Origin: Liolophura sinensis
Lineage: Eukaryota > Mollusca > Polyplacophora > Chitonida > Chitonidae
NCBI RefSeq assembly: GCF_032854445.1
Contig: NC_088302.1
Coordinates: 24,565,788-24,629,787 of the forward strand
Direction: 5' to 3'
Length of the DNA stretch: 64,000 bases
Shown here: positions 26,701 to 34,726 of the stretch, piece after piece
Position numbering within the stretch: the first letter of the stretch is position 1
How the letters are laid out: every line of letters begins with the position of its first letter
Translations under genes and position numbers: made by a program
The notes under the pieces: generated by a model
The model's input: only the letters and a program-made list of their open reading frames with translations
What the model was told of the DNA's origin: nothing
Database searches by the model: none

Positions 26701-29700
26701 GCGTTTGTAGAGGTGGGGGGATTTGAGGCCCTTACCGTGAAGTACATGAAGGCTGTACCCACAGCGCTACTGAATGCCACAGTTAACAACTCGTGCGGTA
26801 TGCCCCGGGAGGACGCTTTCCACATTTTCCGGGATCCAGTGACCGCTGACTTGCCATGGCCGGGTGTGATAATCCGATCTACTCTGGCTTCCTTATGGTA
26901 TTGGTGCACCGACCAGGTAGGCAATCCACATTTCGGAGTAATATGATATATTTCTATCTACAGCCCCAAAACCTTTTTTTCGTATTCGTGTTAACGTCAT
27001 TATCACCACTATATCAAATTTTGTACAATAATGTTGAACAACGCCAAGGCCACTGTGGTCACGGTAATGAAGTAGGAAGTGATGTCAGAAAGCACAACAA
27101 TAACTTTCTCAACCTTTGTTTCTGCTAATACTTGATGCACACGCCTTCTCTTTATCCAAAGTATTCACACCATGATTCCGATGGAGACCTTAAATTTTTT
27201 GTACTGATGAATGAGGATTATAGGTAGACGGGAGGACATCAGTGATAAGGAGACGCCTGAACAATTCAACATTGTCAGACCGTGATAGTTAAGCGTGGAG
27301 AGCGACAAATGTGTTGCATGGAATGTCCTTGAAATTATCCGTTTTTGTGTGCGAGAGTCGTGTAGCCGGGTGGGGTTTTTGAAATCGGGATGGTGATATT
27401 TTATTGCAGTTACCAACTGCATGGCGTTGCGGATAAGTATATTTTCTACGAGGTTGAAAAATATATGCCCGTACATAATTCTTGGGCCTTTCTATTTCAA
27501 ACTGTTCTATTTATACAGATTGTAGAAAATGAACAAAATAGTGTAAAATGATACAAAAATAATTAATTGGCATTTTGGAGCAATTTTTTTTCTCATAAAA
27601 ACCTTCTCATCTTGTCTCTTCGTCAGATCATTGTTCAAAGAACCCTAGCGGGTAAAAACATGGCGCATGCGCGAGGTGGGACAATCATGGCCGGCTATCT
27701 GAAGCTACTTCCGCTGTTTGTCATTATCTTTCCTGGGATGATCTCCAGGATTCTGTACACAGGTAACAATTTTTTTTAAAAAAGAGGTGCTTTTCCAAAA
27801 CCACAGTTCCTGTACCTCTTATTCTGTGATGTGTATGGGTTCTTTCTGCTTTCAGGCCATGGAAGTATGTAACCGTATTATATGCAATGAAGGAGCTGCA
27901 CTAAAAACCTTAATGTGTTAATTTTAACAGAAAGTCTGTTATCTGACTGATGCTAGAATGTATTCTGATAAATGTAACATACACATTCTATTAATTCTAT
28001 TCTGTTAAGGATTCTATTAGACTAACAGGATATTGTGTTGAATACAGTATTGCGTTGTAATAACACAATACATTCTAACATTACTCAGAAAACAGATTTT
28101 CTATTAAAATTAACAGATTATTTATTTGAGTGTGTGCTCATAAATTAGTACAGTTAAGGTTCTAGTCTTTTTAGAATTTACGCTCGTTGGTAACGACTAT
28201 TCCACGGTTGATTGAATAATTGTGTTGATGTTGCACAAGGGAAGTATTAGTAATAATCGTCCATGTGTCTTTTTCAGATGAAATCGCCTGCAACACTAAG
28301 GAAGCTTGCTTGCTGGCCTGTGACAACGAAGCAGGATGCTCTAACATAGCTTATCCAAGCCTCGTTCTGGGACTTGCCCCAGTGGGTAAGATACTGTAGT
28401 AATTATAACTTTAACCAGCGATACTCGATGTTGATATTGTTATTTAGAGAACTTAAATGTAGGTTGCATTTACTTTCCCATTCACGAACATATTAACGAA
28501 GGCTGAAGTGATTAAAGGTGTGGGTTCAAATCCGGGTTTGGGTTATCTGTAGATTCCCTCCTTCCTGTATGTTATTGAGTAGAATTTAGTGACTATAAGC
28601 TGTCGTATACGCTCGTGTCGCCGTTTGCGCAGTCTCTGAGACCTTCCGTCAGGGTGCTGTGCATAACTGTGCGTCACACGTGGAAAAGTTTGTCCCGGGA
28701 ACCTCGGTTTCTTCCACCCGTAGAAAACGTGTCATAATCGTGGAAATGAAAATTTCTTGAGTATGACCAAAATGTCAGGTAAGGTAGAAATCTAGTGTTA
28801 CAGCCTCGTAACACATAACACCGGTGTGGAGATCCTACCTTGACACCTTCATACTTCATTTCAAAGTTCATCTACTCCCCACATATACGCTATATTTAGT
28901 CACAAAAAAAGAAAACAAAAAACAACAACACAAAAATGCAATCAATTCCAAAACAAGTCTGAAATAAAGATGGAATTTCATGCAGACCTGGTAAGCGTTG
29001 AGACAGAAACAGCAGACAGTCAGGAGGGCTGGCTCAGCCTCCCCTACAACAACATACAGGCGATACGCTATAGGCTCTGAATATCGCTACTAGCTCATCC
29101 AGTTTTATTTTTCACGTATATCACGGTGATATGCGTTTCACTTAGTTCTTCTTAGTGAGAGGACACCGAATATTTTCAAGCCACGATACACGATTTTATA
29201 CGCACAAAGCGCAGTAGTGCCAATGCTGAAAAATGTGACATTGTATTCTGAAACACCGCTAAGCTTGGCTTAGATCAAATCATGAACTCATGCTGACATC
29301 TGATACTGAACATATGGCTTAGATCGAAATTTGTGACGATTTCAAAACTGGATTATAAATTTGTTTTAGCCATCACTGGAAAATCACGTCACATATAGGT
29401 CGTATGGCCTATGTGTTTGACGATTTCAAAAGTTATCCCGAACTGACACAATCATTCATTCATTCAAAACTGAGCCTAGTTAACTCGGATTGACTGACTA
29501 TGTTGCAGGACTTAGAGGGTTGCTTATGGCTGTCATGTTGGCAGCGCTCATGAGCTCATTAACCTCTATCTTTAACAGCGCCAGTACAATATTCACCATG
29601 GATCTCTATCACCGAATCAGACCAAAGGCTTCTGAGAGAGAACTACTGATCGTCGGCAAGTAAGTCAAGCATCATTAAACATGTGTACAATTTATTTGTT

Positions 29701-32700
29701 CATTTCATTGGTGTTTTACGCCGTACTCAAGAATATTTGGCGTATACGACCGAGGCCAGCATTGTGGTGGGAGGAAACGGGGCAGAGACCCGGGGAAGCC
29801 CACAGCCATCAGTAGGATGTTAGCAGACCTTCCTAAGTAAACATTTGTACAATGCATTTAATTAAGAGGTTGTTCAAATGATCAGTTATGCAAATCGAAA
29901 ATTCCCACGATTACAAACCAAAAGCATCATTCTGCCTAGTAGTTGGTCATTCATTTAATCAAACAGTTGTTTAGGAAAGGCAATCGATAAATCATTCAGT
30001 CAAGCAGCCAATGCGTCACTCAGTCAAATCAGTGCGGGCAATCTATCATTTATTTAGCAAAGTCAAACAATCAGCTTTTCAGTCAAATCCAACAGTAAGT
30101 CAGTAAGCTATTCAATGGTCAAGCAACAAATCAGACTATTGTAGATAAACCAGGATTCCGCTGGTGGACTAAGTATCTCCGAGACCTGGTTCCTTTTGAA
30201 TTGTTCCTTTGAAATGTGATTGCATGTTAAATGTGATGACAGCACAGCATTTTGCATAATTCTAGACTAGTGATGTCTAATAATTTGCAATTAACATCAC
30301 CGCCTCCCTTGTTTCACCTAATTCTGTTTAAGCCACTATCTACGGAGAGGGTAATTTGCTACTATTTAATCATTTACATGACCAGTTCAAATAAAACCGT
30401 AATTGAGGTAAATTAACCATATTTCGTCGGTCACTCTCTCTGTAGGGTTGCTGTAGTCATCCTCGTGGGGATAGGAGTGGTGTGGATCCCTCTTATCAAG
30501 TCCTCCCAGGGAGGCCAGCTGTTCATCTACATACAAGCTATCACTGGCTACATAGCACCTCCCATCTGCGCCATGTTTATCCTGGGAATTCTCTTCACCA
30601 GGATCAACTTCTGGGTGAGCATATATCGCCAAGGGTTCCTTACAAAAAGCCGTTGACATCTTGTATGCATTTTATATGGTTTGGAGGCTGGAGTGTTTAA
30701 ACTACTACAAAATCGAGTATGATCTCTCTATAGAAATAAATTAAAACACGTGAAAATATTCGTCAGTAACTTGCCAAAGTTCAGTGGTTAATCCCAGTCA
30801 GTATAGTTTCCTCCACTCATTAAAATCGACACCATCCTATAAAAGAGGTATATTTTTTAAGGCGTTAATATAAGTAACTATGAGGCAAATAAATAACTCA
30901 TATAAACATAAAAACCAAAGTGTGATCATCATTTTGTATGGTTTTCAATAGCAGACAATTTTAGCTTTCAAAAGCCTCGGAGTAAGTATGACATAGCTTG
31001 TTTACATTCATTTTCGATGCTCAGTCGGTTAGCGCACTAGCGCAGCGTAATGACCCAGGAGCCTCTCACCATAGCGGTCGCTGTGAGTTCAAGTCCAGCT
31101 CATGCTGGCTTCCTCTCCGGTCTTACGTGGGAAGGTCTGCCAGCAGCCTGGTCGTGGGTTTCCCCCGGGCTCTACCCGGTTTCCTGCCACCATAATGCTG
31201 GCCGCCGTCGTATAAGTGAAATATTCTTGAGTACGGCGTAAAATACCAATCAAATAAATAAATAAGTCATTTTCGGTAATGATTCTCAGAGGAAACAAGT
31301 TACCATGTTTGATCTAAAAAATCCAGAATGCTAATTTCTTGAGGTAAAACTCAGAGTCTCATTTACCAGGGAAAAAAACCCCGACAATATAATACCGGAC
31401 GCAAGCTGCATTTGAAGTCGCATATTATCTCTTTAGAAGTTGTAGGACGATTGATTGTAGCAGTTTTGCATATTTCCTCCTCTAGGGTGCGTTTTTCGGG
31501 ATGGTGATCGGACAGGTGTTGGGCATCTCCCGGATGATTGCCGAGTTCGTGTACCGTCCCCCGGGGTGTGGGGTGGAGGATACTCGGAACTGGGTACTCA
31601 CCGTACACCACACTTACGTCGCCTCTTTCCTCTTCTTCCTGTCCGGAATCTTATGTGTGATAATAAGCCTGCTCACGCCGGCTCAGTCCAAGTACGAGGT
31701 GCGTCACTGTGGGCGAATACTGCCATCTACTTTGTACTACTTTGTATTGCCTATTGCCTGTAGGCCTATTGCCTTCCACTTTGTATTGCCATTCACTTTG
31801 TATTGCCATTCACTTTGCATCATCATCTACATTGTACTGCCATCTATTTTGTATTGCCATTCACTTTTAGTTCCTTCCTTTTTATCCCCCTCCCCTATTT
31901 CTATTTTCTTTCTATCTCTGCCCAGATTATTCCTCTGCCCAGCGGGGAGCTTAGTCCACATTGTCAACAGTTGTCCAACCTTTCAATATAGTCATTGATC
32001 AGCACGACGAGACAAATGAGGTGCATGGTGTTTCTACCCCAGTCTCTGACAAGTCTCTAAGCCTCTAAGTCTCTACTGGTAATTTATAGCGGTCAACTAG
32101 TCTTGCTTGTTCGTTCATATGGTTTGACATGAAATTCGTTGGAGATTACTTGCCCTTCACCAACATGCAATACATCTGACCAAGATCGGTAGTTTACACC
32201 GGGAGCTCCAGTATCCTCTACCTATGAAACTGATCCTCGTCATTCAGGTGAAACACAGTCACACAGCGTTAAACAACAATCAAACAGATAAATCAATACA
32301 TCCGTATGGGATCATCTTTTTATAGGTTCACGGTTTGACTTTCTTCACATGCGAAGTACGAGAGACAAACATAAAGGGCCGGACCCCAGAATCCTGGCGA
32401 AGGAAAAGGAAGAAAAGGAAATCAAATTGGAGAAAACAGGTGAGTTTAAGGATAACAAATTCTGTAAATCGTATTGCGGGTTTTGGCTTAATTAAGCCAG
32501 CCTATTTCAGATCTCTACAACATATTGCTTACACTCATATCGACTTAAAATAGCCTCCCAGTTTCCAAAATCATGTAGAATCAGAAAACTAGACACGACC
32601 TCGGGTGATCTAAAGAGAGCAAACACTCTTCAATCCATGCATGGAAACAGAAACCTAGACACGACCTCGGGTGATCTAAAGAGAGCAAACACTCTTCAAT

Positions 32701-34198
32701 CCACCCATGGAAACAGAAAACTAGACACGACCTCGGGTAATCTAAAGAGAGCAAACACACTTCAATCCATGCATGGAATCAGAAACCTAGACACGACCTC
32801 GGGTGATCTAAAGAGAGCAAACACTCTTCAATCCATCGATGGATACAAGGCAGTGTTATTGTAGCAAGACATGGCAAACCGAGGGTTATGTTGCTGGTTG
32901 CCAAGTGTGGCACATCGAAGGATATATTGCTGTTGCCAGACATGGCAAACCGATGGATATACTATTGTTGCTAGACGTAGCAAACTGAGGTATAGTTTGC
33001 CCTTATCCGATTTGACAAACCAAGGGTTCTGTTGCCGTGACCAGACGGAGCAAACCAAGGGTTATGTTGCCGTGGCCAGACGGAGCAAACCAAGGGTTAT
33101 GTTGCCGTGGCCAGAAGTAGCAAACAGAGGGTTATCTGACTGTTACCAGACGTGGCAAACCTTGGTTTATCTGGCTGTTACCAGACGTAGCAAACCGGGG
33201 GTTATTTAGCTTTTGCCAGATGTGGCAAACCGAGGGTTTTCTTGCTGTTGCCAGACATGGCAAACCGAGGGATATGTTGATGTTTTTCTTGGGGCTCACG
33301 TTAATGGTGGTGCCCATTATGAACAGGTGTGATTGCATCATTCCGTGTTTACATGACAGGCTTTATTGCCACAGTAAACAAAGTGTACGCTATATGTCTT
33401 GGCAGTTATAATCAAGTAATCTATGTAGTTTTGTCAGCTCAGAACGAAAGTAAGTTATTTATAAATGTGGTCTTCAATATTGTTTTTGATTTTGTTTTAA
33501 AGAGAAAAAGACTCTTGAAAATAATTTTGTATGGTGGGTATTTGGGACCACCTTTTGGTATATATTCTTTGTGTAATAATGTTATAAAAAAGACGTAAGA
33601 CATGTTCAATAAATATATTTGCACTAGAATCTGGTCTTTTCAGCTAATAAATGTATTCCTTCTATATTTTAATCATATTTATATTTTAATGTATCATAAA
33701 TATTATCATCATTCAGATTAAATGCATATGTTTGCATATAAACAACAAATTTACATTCAAATAACTTTATTAGACATGTATCACATCATTGTCTAGAGCG
33801 TTATTAACCAACGACGATAGATACGGAAGCGTGGTCCCAAATATTCTCCTGCAAAAAAAAAGAAAAAAAATTAAAAACAAAATCGAAAAAAATATTAAAG
33901 ACCATATTTGCAGATGTTCTGACGCTCTTTCATCTCATTTTGATATCATTTTTATGTTGTCTTCACCTTTAAATAATAAAGTGTATGTTTTATGCAGTTT
34001 GTCAAAAGATGTTATTTTGGTTTTTCTGACAGATTCCGATTCAGCGGTGCAAATAGAGCATGTAGCTACACCAGAGATGGCGTTGAAAAGAGATTCATTT
34101 CATCTATATACATTCCCAAAAAGATCGACCTCTTCCTGAATATTAACGCTGGAATACTGATCGGTGTTCTCGTGTTTTTGTATGCTTTCTTCGGCTGA
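13335..34198 (+). CDS. SLC5-family sodium/glucose (SGLT-like) cotransporter, 15 coding exons
   Basis: The product is a 639-residue, multi-pass plasma-membrane symporter that would use the sodium gradient to import a sugar or polyol. Exons joined: 13335-13418, 20854-20925, 22893-22997, 23485-23544, 23847-23951, 24948-25053, 25887-25967, 26702-26916, 27627-27762, 28278-28385, 29509-29659, 30446-30614, 31486-31698, 32326-32439, 33998-34198. All introns are GT-AG, and intron phases are 0,0,0,0,0,1,1,0,1,1,2,0,0,0. Residues matching the human SGLT1 sugar site are N61, H66, E85, Y271, W272, K302 and Q438. Sodium-site serines S373 and S374 are present, as is D187 in IYTDTLQT. Length and exon number fit the SLC5A1/2/4/9/10/11 group (usually 640-680 residues; human SLC5A1 has 15 exons). 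The start is the first ATG before the first membrane segment. SLC5A9- or SLC5A1-like is my best guess, but substrate and exact subfamily need a tree. The family call is near certain. Confidence 0.95.
14221..14308 (-). mobile_element. SINE family 1, 3' fragment in intron 1
   Basis: Tail and start of body in reverse (attggtgttttacgccgtac), breaking off after gtgatgggaggaaac. Confidence 0.8.
14901..15197. repeat. Tandem duplication, two 148-bp copies
   Basis: The segment from taaggtaacccacaacaaac to tatatggagaaagt is repeated, the second copy starting at 15049. The copies differ at very few positions (for example cggtgacg against cggcgacg), so the event looks recent. Confidence 0.95.
15205..15540. 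repeat. 40-bp minisatellite, about eight copies
   Basis: Unit like tcatcacagagcgagattac plus tcgaatcgagaatgtacata; starts at 15241 and 15281. Units grow more diverged towards the 3' end. It begins right after the 148-bp duplication. Confidence 0.9.
16409..16626 (+). mobile_element. SINE family 1, 5'-truncated copy in intron 1
   Basis: Begins at the B-box region (gagttcaagtccaactc) and runs to an (AAAT)n tail of about eight units. Confidence 0.92.
16770..16955. repeat. Irregular tandem repeat containing 'tgtagcgagag'
   Basis: Four units at about 16775, 16824, 16886 and 16943, each followed by a 'ctagac...gagcca' word. Spacing is uneven (49-62 bases), so this is an old, decayed array. Confidence 0.6.
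17250..17495. repeat. Old tandem duplication of about 125 bp
   Basis: Two diverged halves share, in order, a T-rich lead, ttcctttaagcataaa-like, attctatacaagaa, and cagtttt then atccgtgt then ttgatgctga. Confidence 0.65.
17680..17767. repeat. (TA)n microsatellite in intron 1
   Basis: About 43 TA units without interruption. Confidence 0.97.
18360..18660. repeat. Degenerate ~43-bp minisatellite
   Basis: Repeats the words 'gacacaggcaatgttatcag' and 'aggattgctagg' about seven times with much divergence. Confidence 0.7.
18755..19012 (+). mobile_element. SINE family 1, diverged full-length copy in intron 1
   Basis: Decayed tRNA-like head (tgtggccgagatgtttagag), body with a C-rich change, and a tail ending (AAAT)n. 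Confidence 0.85.
19238..19303 (+). mobile_element. SINE family 1, degenerate fragment
   Basis: Words ggtcgtttcctctcttcaca and ggaatattcttaagtacagc correspond to the body and tail. Confidence 0.5.
20528..20757 (-). mobile_element. SINE family 1 copy just upstream of SLC5 exon 2
   Basis: Reverse copy with tail, body and part of the head, ending at gctcctgggtcat. It ends 96 bases before exon 2. Confidence 0.85.
20854..20925 (+). CDS. SLC5 gene coding exon 2
   Basis: Codes residues 29-52, phase 0 at both ends. After a basic loop it carries [13 protein letters not shown], the family's loop-to-helix motif before the first sodium-site helix. The acceptor is tttgttgtttacag and the donor gtgagt. Confidence 0.92.
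20926..22892 (+). other. SLC5 intron 2, no gene
   Basis: Single-copy-looking AT-rich DNA with an (AAT)n run at about 21679-21706. No missed exon is needed: exons 2 and 3 join in phase 0. Confidence 0.8.
22893..22997 (+). CDS. SLC5 gene coding exon 3 (core sugar/sodium site)
   Basis: Codes residues 53-87. Contains [20 protein letters not shown], the broken helix that lines both substrate sites. N61 and H66 correspond to SGLT1 N78 and H83, and E85 in FEWS corresponds to E102. Phase 0 at both ends, donor gtaagt. Confidence 0.95.
23485..23544 (+). CDS. SLC5 gene coding exon 4
   Basis: Codes residues 88-107, one hydrophobic helix ending [13 protein letters not shown]. Acceptor ttttctag, donor gtaagt, phase 0 at both ends. 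Confidence 0.92.
23847..23951 (+). CDS. SLC5 gene coding exon 5
   Basis: Codes residues 108-142. Carries the motif [12 protein letters not shown], conserved across SLC5, followed by a helix ending TIATKIS. Acceptor ttgttacag, donor gtaagt, phase 0 at both ends. Confidence 0.95.
24076..24230 (+). mobile_element. SINE family 1, 5'-truncated copy in intron 5
   Basis: Body and tail from gcagcaacctgcagatggtc to (AAAT)n. No head. Confidence 0.85.
24458..24575 (+). mobile_element. SINE family 3, 3' part
   Basis: Reads acacgtgaaaaagtttgtca, gtaacttgcc, ggtggtttatccca and a final gcgttaaaccaccatcaaat tail. Related copies lie at 28505, 30742, 57000 and 63720. Confidence 0.7.
24650..24798 (-). mobile_element. 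SINE family 1, 3' half in intron 5
   Basis: Reverse tail and body, ending ccttcccacgtacga; diverged. Confidence 0.82.
24948..25053 (+). CDS. SLC5 gene coding exon 6
   Basis: Codes residues 143-177 and the first base of G178. Reads [16 protein letters not shown] and a helix ending ITAVYTIV, matching the SGLT region SADIFSGAIFI to ITALYTITGG. Donor gtgagt, phase 1. Confidence 0.93.
25054..25886 (+). other. SLC5 intron 6, nothing identified
   Basis: AT-rich DNA without recognisable repeat or exon. Confidence 0.7.
25887..25967 (+). CDS. SLC5 gene coding exon 7
   Basis: Codes residues 178-204 plus one base. Contains [17 protein letters not shown], one of the most conserved SLC5 stretches. D187 corresponds to SGLT1 D204, which affects cation coupling. 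Phase 1 at both ends. Confidence 0.95.
26285..26545. repeat. Degenerate ~40-bp minisatellite in intron 7
   Basis: Repeats 'ccagctagtcaagcaattaa' with 'atatgaggga' about six times, with drift. Confidence 0.6.
26702..26916 (+). CDS. SLC5 gene coding exon 8
   Basis: Codes residues 205-276. Holds the large extracellular loop with NAT and NNS glycosylation sequons, the FHIFRDP and DLPWPG motifs, and SLWYWCTDQ with sugar-gate residues Y271 and W272. Donor gtaggc, phase 0. Confidence 0.96.
26917..27626 (+). other. SLC5 intron 8, nothing identified
   Basis: No exon or named repeat seen. The reverse 103-codon frame at 27165-27476 has no recognisable similarity. Confidence 0.6.
27627..27762 (+). CDS. 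SLC5 gene coding exon 9
   Basis: Codes residues 277-321 plus one base. Begins [11 protein letters not shown], continues to GYLKLLPLF and ends [12 protein letters not shown]302 in GYLK corresponds to sugar-site K321 of SGLT1. Donor gtaaca, phase 1. Confidence 0.96.
27896..28138. mobile_element. MITE-like element, copy 1 (SLC5 intron 9)
   Basis: Inverted termini: left begins cactaaaaacc and ttaattttaacagaaagtct; right ends attaaaattaacag then ttatttgagtgtg. The same termini occur in copy 2 at 34449-34726. No open frame, so it would be non-autonomous. Confidence 0.75.
28278..28385 (+). CDS. SLC5 gene coding exon 10
   Basis: Codes residues 322-357 plus one base. This is the cysteine-rich extracellular loop typical of SGLTs, from [11 protein letters not shown] to [11 protein letters not shown], with four cysteines in the usual order, then LAPVG. 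Phase 1 at both ends. Confidence 0.95.
28505..28765 (+). mobile_element. SINE family 3, near-full diverged copy in intron 10
   Basis: B-box-like ggttcaaatccgggtttggg, a middle with gtcgtatacgctcgtgtcg, then acacgtggaaaagtttgtcc and a decayed tail. This is the only copy in the gene showing a tRNA-like promoter part. Confidence 0.6.
28766..29508 (+). other. Rest of SLC5 intron 10
   Basis: No exon between 10 and 11 is needed for phase. An A-rich stretch lies near 28902-28935. Confidence 0.65.
29509..29659 (+). CDS. SLC5 gene coding exon 11
   Basis: Codes residues 358-407 plus two bases of K408. Contains [14 protein letters not shown] and FTMDLY. S373 and S374 match the sodium-site serines. The preceding SGLT1 S389 position is A370, as in bacterial vSGLT, and contributes only a backbone carbonyl. 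Donor gtaagt, phase 2. Confidence 0.96.
29690..29838 (-). mobile_element. SINE family 1, 3' half in intron 11
   Basis: Reverse tail and body (attggtgttttacgccgtac to gcagaccttcc), starting 31 bases after exon 11. Confidence 0.88.
29839..30445 (+). other. Rest of SLC5 intron 11
   Basis: Loose repetition of 'cagtcaa' words at 29960-30110; otherwise nothing identified. Confidence 0.6.
30446..30614 (+). CDS. SLC5 gene coding exon 12
   Basis: Codes residues 408-464. Two helices, with [12 protein letters not shown] carrying Q438 (SGLT1 Q457, a sugar contact). The end reads TRINFW where most family members have an NE[PQ]GAF-type junction, so the acidic residue there is missing. Donor gtgagc, phase 0. 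Confidence 0.95.
30742..30875 (+). mobile_element. SINE family 3, 3' part in intron 12
   Basis: Words acacgtgaaaatattcgtca, gtaacttgcc and a decayed 'ggcgtta' tail. Confidence 0.6.
31010..31265 (+). mobile_element. SINE family 1, full-length copy in intron 12
   Basis: tRNA-like head (ctcagtcggttagcgcacta), B-box-like gagttcaagtccagctc, body and (AAAT)n tail, well preserved. Confidence 0.93.
31486..31698 (+). CDS. SLC5 gene coding exon 13
   Basis: Codes residues 465-535. Begins [21 protein letters not shown], an excellent match to SGLT1, then a loop with two cysteines and a further helix ending [12 protein letters not shown]. Donor gtgcgt, phase 0. Confidence 0.95.
31725..31872. repeat. ~20-bp tandem repeat in intron 13
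   Basis: Repeated 'ccattcactttgtattg' units with variants, beginning 27 bases after the exon 13 donor. The strand is pyrimidine-rich. Confidence 0.8.
32180..32305 (+). mobile_element. SINE family 3, 3' tail in intron 13
   Basis: Ends acagcgttaaacaacaatca then aaacagataaatcaat. It lies about 20 bases before exon 14. Confidence 0.5.
32326..32439 (+). CDS. SLC5 gene coding exon 14 (basic cytoplasmic loop)
   Basis: Codes residues 536-573. Begins VHGLTFFT, matching the SLC5 loop after the penultimate helix, then becomes very basic (RRKRKKRK). The same loop in vertebrate SGLTs is usually acidic. Perfect donor gtgagt, phase 0. Confidence 0.85.
32580..32842. repeat. 66-bp minisatellite, four copies, intron 14
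   Basis: Unit contains agacacgacctcgggtgatc and aagagagcaaacactcttca; starts at 32591, 32657, 32723 and 32789. Very low divergence. The open frame through it (22-residue repeat) is probably incidental. Confidence 0.96.
32863..33275. repeat. 36-bp minisatellite, about twelve copies, intron 14
   Basis: Unit like gccagacgtggcaaaccgag plus ggttatgttgctgtt. Copies vary by a few bases. It follows the 66-bp array after only 20 bases. Confidence 0.93.
33276..33997 (+). other. 3' part of SLC5 intron 14
   Basis: AT-rich with A-runs at 33853-33895. The in-phase acceptor of exon 15 closes it. Confidence 0.7.
33998..34198 (+). CDS. SLC5 gene coding exon 15 (last helix and stop)
   Basis: Codes residues 574-639 and a TGA stop. 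Reads FVKRCYFGF after a phase-0 acceptor, gtatgttttatgcag, and ends with the last membrane helix [19 protein letters not shown], the same form as the C-terminus of SGLT1. Later AG sites (34030-34070) would break phase, which is why this acceptor was chosen. The first AATAAA I noticed downstream is near 34850. Confidence 0.88.
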   Translation, partial: FVKRCYFGFSDRFRFSGANRACSYTRDGVEKRFISSIYIPKKIDLFLNINAGILIGVLVFLYAFFG

Positions 34199-34448
34199 CA
34201 TTGACATTACATCTTTTTTTTCTAAATTTATATAAATATTCACATTTATATTCCATCACCCCTTGTTAATTTTTCAATACATTTATGTAAGTTTTATTAC
34301 TCCTGTGGGCTCGTTAGGGCTGGACCTCTTTAGCTGACACGTGTAATTGGATGGAATCTGAAGAAGGGAAAGGGAATTAAACCAACATCATAAGGACCTC
34401 TCGATATTGTAGGTCAGCAACATGTTAGCCTGGTGGTTGTAGATTTAG

Positions 34449-34726
34449 CTGCACTCAAAAAATGAATCTAGTAATTTTAACAGAGAGTCTCTTGTCTGAA
34501 TGATGCTAGAATGTATTCTGTTATTATAACACAATATTCTTATTGAAAATGTCTTTTCAACGTAATATCCTGTTAGCTTAATAGGATCCTTATTTTGAAT
34601 TAATAGAATATGTGTCTTATATTTAACAGAACAATCTGCTTCAACAACAGAATACATTCTATCATCACTCAGACAAAAGACTTTCTGTTAAAATTAACAG
34701 GTTCATTTTTTTTGAGTGTGTGAACA
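34449..34726. mobile_element. MITE-like element, copy 2 (downstream of SLC5)
   Basis: Left end cactcaaaaaatgaatctag then aattttaacag; right end ttaaaattaacaggttcatt then ttttttgagtgtg. Inverted arms of about 70 bases (agaatgtattctgttattat against ttcaacaacagaatacattct), with no coding frame. Confidence 0.82.

Noticed and set aside
31501-31998. 165-codon frame beginning inside SLC5 exon 13
   Set aside because: Its first part is the real exon; the rest is read-through of the donor into the 20-bp repeat.
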